Below the pieces are notes generated by a model. The model did no database searches. It was given only the letters and a program-made list of their open reading frames with translations, and was not told the origin of the DNA. Positions 41,820 to 51,282 of a stretch of DNA of 64,000 bases are shown here, one piece after another. The position numbers were made by a program, and so were the translations under genes. Each line of letters starts with the position of its first letter. Position 1 is the first letter of the stretch. The DNA comes from Opacimonas sp002292215. Lineage in GTDB: Bacteria > Pseudomonadota > Gammaproteobacteria > Enterobacterales > Alteromonadaceae. The stretch covers positions 248,001 through 312,000 of the forward strand of contig OX044360.1 in the NCBI GenBank assembly GCA_943846745.1, read 5' to 3'.

Positions 41820-42900
41820 TTTCACCTCTAAGATCTTGTCCCAATAGGGCGACTCGTTTAGCGTAGTCGTCCGTTTGTGATAACACAAAATGCAATTTAG
41901 TTAATGCAGCCTCTACCGTCATATCATAGCCTGATAATACACCCACATCAGCCAAACGCTTGCCATTGGCATAACCATCCATATTTACTTTCCCTGACAA
42001 ACATTGAGTGCAATTTAGAATTATAATGTTGCGTGCTTTCGCTTCTGCAAATGCACTGAGCATAGCTTCATTTTGGGGGGCATTGCCGACACCATAGCTT
42101 AAAAGGATTAGTGCTTTGACGGGTTGGCGTAACAAATTATTAATGATGTCAACACTGATACCTGGATACAAACTCACTAAGCCAACGGGTTGAGCATCAA
42201 TATTATGTAACGTAATATCAGTTGCATTATCGAGCTGAGAAGAGGGCTTGCTGGGGTTTACCAAGTTTTCAGTCGTATTAACTTGAATATTGATCCCTGC
42301 TTCAATTAAAACGGGATAGTTAGGCGATGCAAAGGCATTAAAGCCATCGGCGTTAACTTTTCGAGAACGATTGCCTCTAAAAAGCTGGTTGTTGAAAAAT
42401 AACGTGACTTCAGCAATCGGATAATTGGCGGCTAAATATAATGCATTGAGTAAGTTTACTTGGCCATCAGATCGCAGTTGTGCCAATGGAATTTGTGAGC
42501 CGGTCACTATAATCGGTTTGGTTAGTCCGTCGAACATAAACGATAATGCTGATGCGGTATATGCCATCGTATCAGTCCCATGCAAAATAATAAAACCATC
42601 ATAAGCATGATAATTATCTTTAATATCTTGAGCGATCATTTGCCAATCACTAGGCTGCATGTCAGAAGAATCAAGCAAAGTCGCATATTCATGTAGCGTA
42701 AATTCGGGCATTTCAGCGCGGTGAAACTCAGGCATGCCTTGTAGCGTTTCACCTAGGAACCCTGATACAGGAATATAGCCATTTTCAGACGGACGCATAC
42801 CTATCGTTCCACCAGTATAGGCAACATAAATGTGCTTACGTGAGAGTGAGGAAGTCGAATTAGGTGCTGCAGTCATCGTATTTATTGTGATATTGGTCAT
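41809..42900 (-). CDS. ansA: Type I (cytoplasmic) L-asparaginase
   Basis: AnsA hydrolyses asparagine to aspartate and ammonia. The catalytic threonines are in VAYTGGTIGM (about 27-36) and ILHGTDTMAYTASALSFM. PIIVTGSQIPLAQLRSDGQ and LRQPVKALILLSYGVGNAPQNE closely match E. coli AnsA. At 363 residues it is about 25 longer than the E. coli protein, mostly because of an N-terminal run of Thr, Asn and Ser before RKHIYVAYTGG. The true start may be internal, as no good ribosome-binding site is visible. There is no signal peptide, so it is the cytoplasmic, low-affinity type. It is divergent from a secreted peptidase gene. Confidence 0.95.
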   Translation of the reverse strand: MTNITINTMTAAPNSTSSLSRKHIYVAYTGGTIGMRPSENGYIPVSGFLGETLQGMPEFHRAEMPEFTLHEYATLLDSSDMQPSDWQMIAQDIKDNYHAYDGFIILHGTDTMAYTASALSFMFDGLTKPIIVTGSQIPLAQLRSDGQVNLLNALYLAANYPIAEVTLFFNNQLFRGNRSRKVNADGFNAFASPNYPVLIEAGINIQVNTTENLVNPSKPSSQLDNATDITLHNIDAQPVGLVSLYPGISVDIINNLLRQPVKALILLSYGVGNAPQNEAMLSAFAEAKARNIIILNCTQCLSGKVNMDGYANGKRLADVGVLSGYDMTVEAALTKLHFVLSQTDDYAKRVALLGQDLRGEISL

Positions 42901-43011
42901 TAAAATTATAATTATTTTGAAATCCGAACTGATTGTACCAAATTTTAGTTGAATATCATCTTAGTCTGTTGCAAATTGGTTGGTATTGATTTTTAAAGAG
43001 TAAAATACAGT

Positions 43012-44412
43012 ATGCGGATTTTTGTAATTATTAGTGTAATGTTACTTGGATATGGCGTAACAACGAATTTATATGCTCAAGAACAGTCAGGTTTAACATT
43101 TACTCAAGCGTTAAATATTGATGTATTGACTCCATTATCCCGCAGCGAAATATTACCGATGAAAGCCCGCGCTAAAAAGATCAACGAGATGCTTGAAGAT
43201 AAATTGATCAATACGTTGCCTCAACTGATGTCGCGTGAAGGGATTGATATGTGGATATTGATTTCACGCGAGTATAATGAAGATCCAATTCTAAAAACTA
43301 TGCTGCCTTCAACCTGGTTATCAGCACGTCGCCGAACAATCTTAGTATTATTTAATCCAGGCGAAGGCAAACCGATTGAACGCTATGCTGTAGCTCGCTA
43401 TCAAGTCGACACGCTATTTCAAAAAACGTGGGATAAAGAAGCCCAGCCGTCTCAATGGCAGCGATTGGTCGAGCTGATTGAGGCGAAGCAACCCAAAGCG
43501 ATTGCGGTCAATAAATCGGCGCATTTTGCCCTTGCTGATGGATTAACCGCGACTGAGTTTGAGGATTTGATTGGTGTGTTACCATTACGCTTACAAAGTC
43601 ATGTCATGTCTAGTGAGCCATTAGCGTTGGCATGGTTGGAAACACGAACCAAGATGGAGTTAGCGATATACCCTGAGATTGTTGCGATGGGGCATCGGAT
43701 TATTAAAGAAGTTTACAGTCAAAAAGTCATTACCCCAGGTAAGACGACAACCGATGATGTCGTCTGGTGGTTACGTGATAAGTCCACAGAATTAGGGTTA
43801 CAAAATTGGTTTCATCCGAGTGTGTCAATTCAGCGTGCTTCAACGGATGCATTTAATCATATTGATGCGTTTACGAATGTGAAACCGGATAACACCATAT
43901 TACCAGGTGACTTAGTCCATTTGGATTTTGGCATTACTTATTTACGACTCAACACTGATCAGCAACAACATGCCTATGTACTTAAAGAGAATGAAACTGA
44001 TGCGCCTGAGTACTTGCAAGGGGCACTTGCTGATGCTAATCGCTTACAAGATATTTTTACGTCGTTGTTCGCGGTAGGCAAAACGGGTAATGCTATTTTG
44101 CGTGAAGCTCGTGCGCAAGCTATTAAAGAAGGTATTAAACCATCAATTTACACCCATCCTCTTGGTTATCATGGGCATGCGGCAGGGACGACCTTAGGGA
44201 TGTGGGATTCTCAAGGTGGAGTGCCAATCCAAGGGGATTACCCATTACATGCTCAAACGGCATATTCGATTGAATTAAATGCCGCAAAGTTTATTGAAGC
44301 TTGGGGCAAAGAAGTGCGGATCATGCTTGAAGAGAATGCTGTTTTTGATGGGCAGACCGTTTCATACTTAAATGGCAGACAAACAAGGTTTCATTTGATT
44401 ACAACAAAATAA
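43012..44412 (+). CDS. Secreted M24-family metallopeptidase (Xaa-Pro aminopeptidase-like)
   Basis: A 466-residue protein with a Sec signal peptide (about 1-23, MRIFVIISVMLLGYGVTTNL then YAQ) and the pita-bread M24 fold in the C-terminal half. All five metal ligands are in place: D305 and D316 in VHLDFGITYLRLNTD, H387 in HPLGYHGHAAG, E421 in YSIELN and E440 in MLEENAVF. The N-terminal creatinase-like half contains MWILISREYNEDP. Most M24 enzymes are cytoplasmic, so the export signal suggests trimming of proline-containing peptides in the periplasm. It stands alone, divergent from ansA. Confidence 0.87.
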   Translation: MRIFVIISVMLLGYGVTTNLYAQEQSGLTFTQALNIDVLTPLSRSEILPMKARAKKINEMLEDKLINTLPQLMSREGIDMWILISREYNEDPILKTMLPSTWLSARRRTILVLFNPGEGKPIERYAVARYQVDTLFQKTWDKEAQPSQWQRLVELIEAKQPKAIAVNKSAHFALADGLTATEFEDLIGVLPLRLQSHVMSSEPLALAWLETRTKMELAIYPEIVAMGHRIIKEVYSQKVITPGKTTTDDVVWWLRDKSTELGLQNWFHPSVSIQRASTDAFNHIDAFTNVKPDNTILPGDLVHLDFGITYLRLNTDQQQHAYVLKENETDAPEYLQGALADANRLQDIFTSLFAVGKTGNAILREARAQAIKEGIKPSIYTHPLGYHGHAAGTTLGMWDSQGGVPIQGDYPLHAQTAYSIELNAAKFIEAWGKEVRIMLEENAVFDGQTVSYLNGRQTRFHLITTK

Positions 44413-44587
44413 GGAATAACACGTGGCATAAAACGGTAACGTCCTGAGAATGATGCTTTAATTTTTTTTCTTCAATCATCTTCTAATATTCAATAAATTT
44501 TAATATTTACCGATAAATAGTAAATTGAAGCAATGCGTAGTGCTGCTTCGTCTCACCGGTACTGTTATCGTATTACAAGGATTGAAT

Positions 44588-45973
44588 ATGGGCTTTAACA
44601 TAAATATTAAGCGTGCTGCAGCACTTATTCTCACACTACTGCTTGCAGCTTGCGGGGGGGAATCTGGTCAAACACCTTCACCCACAGCGGTCACAGCAAC
44701 CGAACTTAATTTAGCGCCTATTGCTAATGCTGGTGCAGATCAAAGTAGCATTGAAGGATTGTTGATCACATTAAATGGATCTTTAAGTACTGACCCTAAT
44801 GGTGATTTAATTACTTTTACATGGATATTGGTGTCAGCTCCATCAGGCAGTAGCGCAATATTAAGTGATACGTCCAGCGCCACACCAACCTTTACTGCGG
44901 ATAGGGTCGGCAATTTTATATTTGAATTAACCGTGACTGATAATAATACATTGGCAAGTACAGCGGACTCTGTCACCGTTACGGTTAGTAGCAATAACGC
45001 GATCCCTATTGCTAATGCTGGCGCTAACCAAAATGTAGTATCAGGTACGTTTGTCACTCTTAGTGGTGCCGAGAGTAGTGATGCGAATGGCGATGTATTA
45101 AGTTATAGGTGGAGTATTTTGAGCCAGCCTGAGACGAGTACCATAGCGTTAGCCAATGCCAATACTATTGCGCCTTCAATCACACCAATAGTAGATGGCA
45201 GCTATGTAGTACAATTGATTGTTAATGATGGTAGCGCCGATAGTGCACCGGTTTCGATGAGTATTACGGCACAAACTGCAAATTCAATTCCAATCGCTAA
45301 TGCAGGAATAGATCAATCTTTGTTAGTAGGCCAACTCGTGTCTTTGTCGGGTGAAAAGAGTACGGATGCTGATAACGATCCTATTTCTTATCGTTGGGCA
45401 TTCGTCAGCAAGCCTATTAATAGTGTGGTAACGTTAGACAATACAGCAATGGTCAATCCGCAATTTACACCTGATTTGCCTGGAAGTTATGTCCTGAATT
45501 TAACGGTAAATGATGGAAATGAGGATAGTAGCACTGATGCAGTTGTGATCGACGCTATTCTCCCACAAATTACATTACAGCGTTTAAGTCGTGGTGTGAA
45601 TGTTGTGTATGAGGATGTACCGTTTCCTTTTGACAATCAACTTGCCGTCATAACGGCTAGCATCAATTCAGCCAATCCACCTAACTTTTATGCTCTCGAC
45701 CGATTTAAATTCACTAGCATTGGTCAATCTTACACGATTACAGGCATTAGCGTAGGAGCATCGGTAGAAGGTTTTACTGCATTTATTCAAGATGTACAAA
45801 CGGGGATAATATTGACGGAAGGAACTAATATCCCCGCTGATAGTGAATTTGAGTTTGTGCTTGGTGCATTATTTACTGATGGTGTTCAAATCAGGCTGCG
45901 GTTTACGTTTGAAATTAGTGAAACCAATGAGAAATTTGATATTACCTATACCTACATGACCGTATTTATCTAA
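44588..45973 (+). CDS. Lipoprotein with three PKD-like repeats
   Basis: A 461-residue protein starting at the ATG at 44588 (AAGGA upstream). The signal peptide ends in the lipobox LLAAC with C22, followed by GGES, which favours outer-membrane sorting. Three tandem immunoglobulin-like PKD/REJ domains lie at about 43-133, 139-229 and 235-325, each starting PIANAG and holding SxDxNGD-type turns. Residues 326-461 form a distinct C-terminal beta-rich domain that I do not recognise. PKD repeats usually act as spacers or in binding to polymers or partners. It is monocistronic with a terminator behind it. The 175-bp gap before it shows only AT-rich sequence. Confidence 0.82.
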   Translation: MGFNINIKRAAALILTLLLAACGGESGQTPSPTAVTATELNLAPIANAGADQSSIEGLLITLNGSLSTDPNGDLITFTWILVSAPSGSSAILSDTSSATPTFTADRVGNFIFELTVTDNNTLASTADSVTVTVSSNNAIPIANAGANQNVVSGTFVTLSGAESSDANGDVLSYRWSILSQPETSTIALANANTIAPSITPIVDGSYVVQLIVNDGSADSAPVSMSITAQTANSIPIANAGIDQSLLVGQLVSLSGEKSTDADNDPISYRWAFVSKPINSVVTLDNTAMVNPQFTPDLPGSYVLNLTVNDGNEDSSTDAVVIDAILPQITLQRLSRGVNVVYEDVPFPFDNQLAVITASINSANPPNFYALDRFKFTSIGQSYTITGISVGASVEGFTAFIQDVQTGIILTEGTNIPADSEFEFVLGALFTDGVQIRLRFTFEISETNEKFDITYTYMTVFI

Positions 45974-45987
45974 TTTAGAACCATAAA

Positions 45988-46020
45988 AAAATCCCTAGCG
46001 AATTATATCATTAGGGATTT
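45988..46020. terminator. Bidirectional terminator between PKD lipoprotein and lipA
   Basis: AAATCCCTA pairs with TAGGGATTT, with A/T runs outside both arms. It can serve the lipoprotein gene on plus and lipA on minus. Confidence 0.75.
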
Positions 46021-46067
46021 CATTTTATCTAAACACGTAAAAAAGTGCAGTAGGTTATCGAGTCGCT

Positions 46068-47054
46068 TTATTTTTTGCTTGGCTGAAATTGACCTACGAC
46101 ATCTTCTCCAGCGGCTTGTTTATCTGCATGGTAACTTGAACGAACCATAGGTCCACAAGCGGCATGAGTAAAACCAATCTCATTAGCATAATCACCCAGT
46201 TGAGTGAACTCGTCAGGAGTGACATAACGTTTCACCGGGTAGTGATGGCGTGATGGCTGTAAATATTGACCTAACGTTAGCATATCGACGTTGTGGGCGC
46301 GTAAATCGTCAAGAACAACCTGGATCTCAGCAACTTCTTCCCCCATTCCCATCATTAAACCTGATTTAGTCGGGATATGCGGATGCGCCGCTTTGAACTT
46401 TTTCAATAAATCTAAAGACCACTGATAATTCGCACCCGGACGACATTCACGATACAAACGTGGAATGGTTTCTAGATTATGATTAAAGACGTCAGGTAAG
46501 CCGGTGCTTAAAATTTCTAAAGCACGATCCATGCGACCACGGAAATCGGGTACTAAGACTTCGATTTTGGTGTTAGGACTATGCTCACGAATGGCATTGA
46601 TACAATCAACAAAGTGCTGTGCGCCACCGTCACGTAAATCATCACGATCTACTGAAGTGATCACCACATATTTAAGCTCCATTTTAGCGATAGTCGTCGC
46701 TAATTTAATCGGCTCTTCGGCACTCGGAGGTAACGGTTTACCATGCGCGACATCACAAAAAGGACAACGACGAGTACAAATATCACCGAGGATCATAAAC
46801 GTTGCAGTACCATGATTGAAACATTCTGCTAGGTTAGGGCAGCTGGCTTCTTCACACACTGAATGCAAATTATTTTCACGCAGTGTTTGTTTGATTTTTT
46901 CAACTTTCTCAGTGGTACGTGGTAATTTGATTTTAATCCATGCTGGCTTACGCAACATTTCTTCTTTTTCAGAAGGAATAATGGTGATAGGGATATGTTT
47001 TACTTTTTCATCATCGCGGAGTTTAACTCCTGCTTCTGGACGTGAATTACTCAT
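46068..47054 (-). CDS. lipA: Lipoyl synthase
   Basis: LipA is a radical-SAM enzyme that inserts two sulfurs into protein-bound octanoyl groups. From the ATG at 47054 it has 328 residues. The auxiliary cluster cysteines are C67, C72 and C78 (CEEASCPNLAEC). The SAM cluster cysteines are C93, C97 and C100 (CTRRCPFC). The C-terminal RSSYHAD serine is present. The start overlaps the end of lipB by 8 bases. It is the last gene of the ybeD-lipB-lipA run. Confidence 0.97.
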   Translation of the reverse strand: MSNSRPEAGVKLRDDEKVKHIPITIIPSEKEEMLRKPAWIKIKLPRTTEKVEKIKQTLRENNLHSVCEEASCPNLAECFNHGTATFMILGDICTRRCPFCDVAHGKPLPPSAEEPIKLATTIAKMELKYVVITSVDRDDLRDGGAQHFVDCINAIREHSPNTKIEVLVPDFRGRMDRALEILSTGLPDVFNHNLETIPRLYRECRPGANYQWSLDLLKKFKAAHPHIPTKSGLMMGMGEEVAEIQVVLDDLRAHNVDMLTLGQYLQPSRHHYPVKRYVTPDEFTQLGDYANEIGFTHAACGPMVRSSYHADKQAAGEDVVGQFQPSKK

Positions 47055-47688
47055 CAAAACCTTCTCTAAACTGTACTTGTTGAACACCTATTAAGGTGCA
47101 AAAATGTGCAACGATATCTTGGCCTACACGAGCTAAATCAGCTGCGCCGCCTAATCGAGCACTATCCGTCATTTCTAAACCTGCATAACCACAAGGGTTA
47201 ATATGATTAAATGGGGTCAGATCCATATTAACATTTAATGCCAGTCCATGGAACGAGCATCCTTTCCGGATCCGTAAACCAATAGAGCAAATTTTCTGTT
47301 CATTAACATATACGCCAGGCGCATCTTTTTTGGGATATGCCTTGATATTAAACTGTGCTAAATGGGCAACAATACACTCTTCAAGTGCGGTAACCAATTG
47401 GCGTACACCAACTTTTAAGCGTTTAATGTTGAGTAATACATACATCATCTGTTGTCCGGGGCCATGGTAGGTAATTTGTCCACCACGATCGACATGAACG
47501 ACAGGGATTGCATTAGGATTTAATAAATGCTCAGGTTTACCTGCCTGACCTTGGGTATAGACTGGTTGGTGCTCAACAAGCCATATTTCATCTATGGTGT
47601 CAGCTGTGCGTGAATCCGTAAAGGCATGCATTGCTTGCCAAATGGGTTCATAAGGTTGGAGTTGTAAATCTCTAACAATCAGAGTCAT
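47047..47688 (-). CDS. lipB: Octanoyltransferase
   Basis: LipB moves octanoate from acyl carrier protein to lipoyl domains. The 213 residues contain the signature VDRGGQITYHGPGQQMMY (about 66-83), the catalytic lysine K132 in QKICSIGLRI and the thioester cysteine C166 in INPCGYAGLEM. Its start shares a base with the ybeD stop and its end overlaps lipA, so the three genes are translationally linked. The order is the same as in E. coli. Confidence 0.97.
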   Translation of the reverse strand: MTLIVRDLQLQPYEPIWQAMHAFTDSRTADTIDEIWLVEHQPVYTQGQAGKPEHLLNPNAIPVVHVDRGGQITYHGPGQQMMYVLLNIKRLKVGVRQLVTALEECIVAHLAQFNIKAYPKKDAPGVYVNEQKICSIGLRIRKGCSFHGLALNVNMDLTPFNHINPCGYAGLEMTDSARLGGAADLARVGQDIVAHFCTLIGVQQVQFREGFDE

Positions 47689-47951
47689 TAAATTACAACA
47701 CGCACCAGCTCTAATGCTGAAATTTCGGTATAGATAGTTTCCATGTGCTCTTTAGAGGTGACTTTGACACTAATCGAAAGAGAATGATAATTACCTTTGG
47801 TACTCGGTTTAACCGTTGGTGCATAATCACCTGGTGCTAATGCTTGCAAGCTATTGATTACAGTATCAGGTAATTCAGGATGCGCTACGCCTAACACTTT
47901 GAATGTTTGAAAACAAGGGAACTCTAACAACTCGTCAAAATGTGTATCCAT
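47688..47951 (-). CDS. ybeD: YbeD-like regulatory ACT-fold protein (DUF493)
   Basis: The 87-residue protein matches YbeD/DUF493, a small ferredoxin-like (ACT-resembling) fold, with FPCFQTFKVLGVAHPEL at the start and KGNYHSLSISVKVTSKEHMETIY in the middle. Its biochemical role is unknown; the constant link with lipB suggests a tie to lipoate metabolism. A terminator separates it from dacA upstream, so it heads its own transcript with lipB and lipA. Confidence 0.92.
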   Translation of the reverse strand: MDTHFDELLEFPCFQTFKVLGVAHPELPDTVINSLQALAPGDYAPTVKPSTKGNYHSLSISVKVTSKEHMETIYTEISALELVRVVI

Positions 47952-48017
47952 GATTTGGACCTCAGTTAAAAATTATGCGATTGTATTATGCTATTTAAAT
48001 TATATTATAACACAAAC

Positions 48018-48057
48018 AAAAACGGCCTGATTATACACCCAGACCGTTATTTTTTTC
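48018..48057 (-). terminator. Terminator between dacA and ybeD
   Basis: On the minus strand AACGGTCTG pairs with CAGGCCGTT (one wobble) and is followed by TTTTTG. A- and T-rich flanks on both sides could make it bidirectional. Confidence 0.75.
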
Positions 48058-48072
48058 TAGTTTTAGCGGGGA

Positions 48073-49230
48073 TTAATTTGTAGTGTCATCGCTAAATTGT
48101 AAACGAAAATAATCTAGGGCTTTATCAAACATGCTACCCTCGTTTACATCTTGTAAGGCAACAAGTGGGTAGTCAGCAATGGTTTCATTTTCAATTTGCA
48201 GACTCAAAACACCGACGACTTCACCTTTTTTCAACGGCGCTTGTAATTGTCGGTCAATAATAAAATTGGCTTTCAGGTTTTTGGATTGACCACGCGGAAT
48301 GGTTAATGATACATCTTGCGTAATCCCCAAATCAACGGTTTTGCGATCACCCATATAAATACGATGCGCGACAAAACTGTGACCCGCGTTATATGGCGCG
48401 ACTGATTCAAAGAAACGGAAGCCATAACGGAGTAACTTTTTATTTTCTACTTTACGTGCGCGCTCTGAATCAGTACCCATAACCACTGATATTAATCTCA
48501 TGTCTCCCTGGGTTGCTGAAGTAATCAAGCTATAGCCTGCATCGGAAGTATGTCCGGTTTTGATACCGTCCACACTAAGGGCTTTATCCCATAACAGGCT
48601 GTTACGGTTATATTGACGGATGCCGTTGTAAGTAAATTCTTTTTGGCTATACAGCCTGTATTCTTCAGGGTTATCACGAATTAATGCACGTGACAGTAAT
48701 GCCATATCACGAGGCGATGTAAAATGTTCGCTATCATGCAAACCATGTGAATTGACAAAATGACTTGAATTCATATTTAGTTTCGCAGCATGAGCGTTCA
48801 TCATTGAAGCAAATGCTTCTTCTGAGCCAGCAATATGTTCGGCCATCGCTACACACGCATCGTTACCAGACTGGATGACGATACCATGGATCAAATCAGA
48901 CACACTGACTTGAGTGCCCACCTCAATAAACATCTTTGATGAATCAGGGAAGTTTTTAGCCCAAGCTTTCTCTGAAATAGTGACTGGGTCGTTGAGCGCA
49001 ATATTACCTGCTTGTAATTCTTGACCGATTACATACATCGTCATAATTTTGGTCAATGACGCAGGGGCAAGTTGCATATCTGCGTTTTGTTCTGCAATCA
49101 CATCGCCGGTATTTGCATCAAGTAAAATATAACCTGATGCAGAGACGCTTGGTGCGGGAGGGATGATCACCACCGCATAGGATAAAAAAGAACAACACAG
49201 AAAACAAAACAAGGTAACAATTTTTTGCAT
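48073..49230 (-). CDS. dacA: D-alanyl-D-alanine carboxypeptidase (PBP5/6 family)
   Basis: A low-molecular-weight penicillin-binding protein that trims the terminal D-alanine from peptidoglycan pentapeptides. From the ATG at 49230 it has 385 residues with a signal peptide (about 1-19). The active-site motifs are SLTK (S58-K61), SGN (121-123) and KTG (224-226). A C-terminal PBP5 beta domain is followed by an amphipathic tail (FDKALDYFRLQF) that anchors it to the membrane. The upstream in-frame codons are ignored because the signal peptide begins at MQKIVTLF. It follows rlpA by 100 bases, as in E. coli. Confidence 0.95.
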   Translation of the reverse strand: MQKIVTLFCFLCCSFLSYAVVIIPPAPSVSASGYILLDANTGDVIAEQNADMQLAPASLTKIMTMYVIGQELQAGNIALNDPVTISEKAWAKNFPDSSKMFIEVGTQVSVSDLIHGIVIQSGNDACVAMAEHIAGSEEAFASMMNAHAAKLNMNSSHFVNSHGLHDSEHFTSPRDMALLSRALIRDNPEEYRLYSQKEFTYNGIRQYNRNSLLWDKALSVDGIKTGHTSDAGYSLITSATQGDMRLISVVMGTDSERARKVENKKLLRYGFRFFESVAPYNAGHSFVAHRIYMGDRKTVDLGITQDVSLTIPRGQSKNLKANFIIDRQLQAPLKKGEVVGVLSLQIENETIADYPLVALQDVNEGSMFDKALDYFRLQFSDDTTN

Positions 49231-49330
49231 ACAACACCTAGGGACAAACAAAATGAATGATTTACATGATAACATTTCCATGCGGACATTTGACTATATC
49301 AGGGTAAAAAAGTTTCAATTAAACTAAGAC

Positions 49331-50167
49331 TTATTCACTTAAATAGATAAAAGCTTGGTCATACCCTGTACCACGAACATCTAGCAATAACGCATCTGCA
49401 AGCACACGGTTATCAATCGGCCCAATTAGTGTGCGATAAATTTTATTATTGGCGCTAATAGTTGCCGGGTGTTGGTAAATAACATTTGCAGCTAGGGCTA
49501 ATGATTCCGCTTTTGCTTTATCATTAAACGCTGCAATTTGAATAAACAGTTGATTAGCGTTAGATTCAATTGGACTGGGGTCAAGGTATTGATTCAGTGA
49601 AATGCTCGGATTATTAGCCACCGTTACCATGTTATCTTCATCGACATGTATCACTTCTAATTTGATAGAAGCGGTTCCGGTGGATAAGTAATCCAGTTCT
49701 TTGGCTGCGGCAAACGATAAATCAAGTATACGGTTGTGGTGAAATGGACCACGGTCATTAATACGCACAATAATACTTTTGTTGTTTTTAGTGTTCGTTA
49801 CTCGTGCATAAGACGGCAGCGGCAGCGTTTTATGGGCTGCAGTAAATTCGTACATATCAAAAACCTCACCATTTGACGTTAGATGTCCGTGAAATTTTTG
49901 TCCATACCAAGATGCGTATCCATGCTCGACGACGCCCTTACCTGAGAGTATTGGCTGGTAATTAATTCCGCGGATAGTATAAGGACGCATGTTAGCTAAA
50001 CGGTAAGGTTCAAATTGAGGAATGATAATACTCGGCTCATGATCCGGTATTAATGTAATTGGTGCAGAATCTACTCGCATAGAATAGCGACTTTTAGGAG
50101 CCGATGAACACGCTGCAAGTGCAAAAATACAAAGTGATATGCAGATAATTCGGGGTAATTTAATCAT
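49331..50167 (-). CDS. rlpA: Septal-ring lytic transglycosylase RlpA (lipoprotein)
   Basis: RlpA acts on peptidoglycan strands lacking stem peptides, at the septum and along the wall. The 278 residues begin with a lipoprotein signal peptide ending LAAC at C20. The double-psi beta-barrel (about 80-170) contains HGYASWYGQKFHGHLTSNGE and VRINDRGPFHHNRILDLS. A C-terminal SPOR domain (about 205-275) binds denuded glycan. Its ATG overlaps the rodA stop by 4 bases. In some species RlpA has enzyme activity and in E. coli little has been seen; which applies here is not known. Confidence 0.94.
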   Translation of the reverse strand: MIKLPRIICISLCIFALAACSSAPKSRYSMRVDSAPITLIPDHEPSIIIPQFEPYRLANMRPYTIRGINYQPILSGKGVVEHGYASWYGQKFHGHLTSNGEVFDMYEFTAAHKTLPLPSYARVTNTKNNKSIIVRINDRGPFHHNRILDLSFAAAKELDYLSTGTASIKLEVIHVDEDNMVTVANNPSISLNQYLDPSPIESNANQLFIQIAAFNDKAKAESLALAANVIYQHPATISANNKIYRTLIGPIDNRVLADALLLDVRGTGYDQAFIYLSE

Positions 50168-51282
50168 CGTGACATTACTCTTTTTTGGGTTGAAATTGCC
50201 ATTAGTAAACCAAATCCAGACATCAACGTAACCATCGAAGTGCCGCCATAACTGACTAGTGGTAAAGGCACACCAACAACCGGTAATAAACCCGACACCA
50301 TGCCCATATTAACAAAAACATAGACAAAAAAAGTGAGGGTGATACTACCCGCTAATAATTTACTGAATAAAAACTGGCATCGTGAAGCGATAATTAAACC
50401 ACGTCCGACAATAAAACCATAGACTAATAACAGACCGATTACGCCCAAAAAGCCAAACTCCTCGCTAAAAACTGCAAAAATGAAATCTGTATGGGGTTCA
50501 GGTAAAAATTCAAGTTGTGATTGAGAGCCCTGTAACCAGCCTTTACCTGTCAGACCGCCAGATCCTATCGCTATTTTCGATTGGATAATGTGATAGCCAG
50601 CGCCGAGTGGATCGCTTTCTGGATTTAAAAAGGTCGTGACCCGTTGTTTTTGATATGCTTTCATCAAAAACAACCACATAATTGGGGCGAAGCTACCAAT
50701 GAGTAAGGCGAAAAGAGCGATGATCCGCCAACTCATCCCAGCTAAAAATAACGCAAATATCCCTGAGCTAGCGATTAATAATGACGTGCCTAAATCAGGC
50801 TGGCGAGCGATTAAAATAGTTGGTATAAACACAATTAATAGCGCTACCATTAAGTGCTTGAAACTTGGTGGCATCCCATCTTTACTGATGTACCAAGCGA
50901 CGGTCATCGGAACAAATAATTTTAATATTTCTGAAGGCTGAAAGCGAAATACCCCTAAATCTAACCACCGTTGTGCACCTTTACCAGTTACGCCAATGAT
51001 TAATACTGAAAGAAGTAAGACAATTCCAATCCCATAGACGAAAGGAGAGATATTCCGATAAAAGGATACTGGCACTTGAGCTAGGACAAACATGGCCACT
51101 AACCCTATCGCTAAGCGGATGACTTGGCGTTGAATTAATTCCATATCTTGCCCGCTAGCAGAATAAATTGTCAATAAGCCAATGCTCATTAACACTAACA
51201 AACCCGAAAGTAACCAGCCATCAATATGTATTCGCGCTAAAAAATTGTCGGATTGTTGCATTGCTGTTTTTGATACCGGCAT
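50164..51282 (-). CDS. rodA: Peptidoglycan glycosyltransferase RodA
   Basis: RodA is the SEDS glycan polymerase of the elongasome and works as a pair with PBP2, encoded just upstream. It has 372 residues from the ATG at 51282, which shares a base with the mrdA stop and has AGGAG upstream. About ten transmembrane helices are predicted from the hydrophobic pattern. The conserved stretches ARQPDLGTSLLI, EPHTDFIFAVFSEEFGF and the last loop VPLPLVSYGGTSM are all present. rlpA overlaps its end. Confidence 0.97.
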   Translation of the reverse strand: MPVSKTAMQQSDNFLARIHIDGWLLSGLLVLMSIGLLTIYSASGQDMELIQRQVIRLAIGLVAMFVLAQVPVSFYRNISPFVYGIGIVLLLSVLIIGVTGKGAQRWLDLGVFRFQPSEILKLFVPMTVAWYISKDGMPPSFKHLMVALLIVFIPTILIARQPDLGTSLLIASSGIFALFLAGMSWRIIALFALLIGSFAPIMWLFLMKAYQKQRVTTFLNPESDPLGAGYHIIQSKIAIGSGGLTGKGWLQGSQSQLEFLPEPHTDFIFAVFSEEFGFLGVIGLLLVYGFIVGRGLIIASRCQFLFSKLLAGSITLTFFVYVFVNMGMVSGLLPVVGVPLPLVSYGGTSMVTLMSGFGLLMAISTQKRVMSR

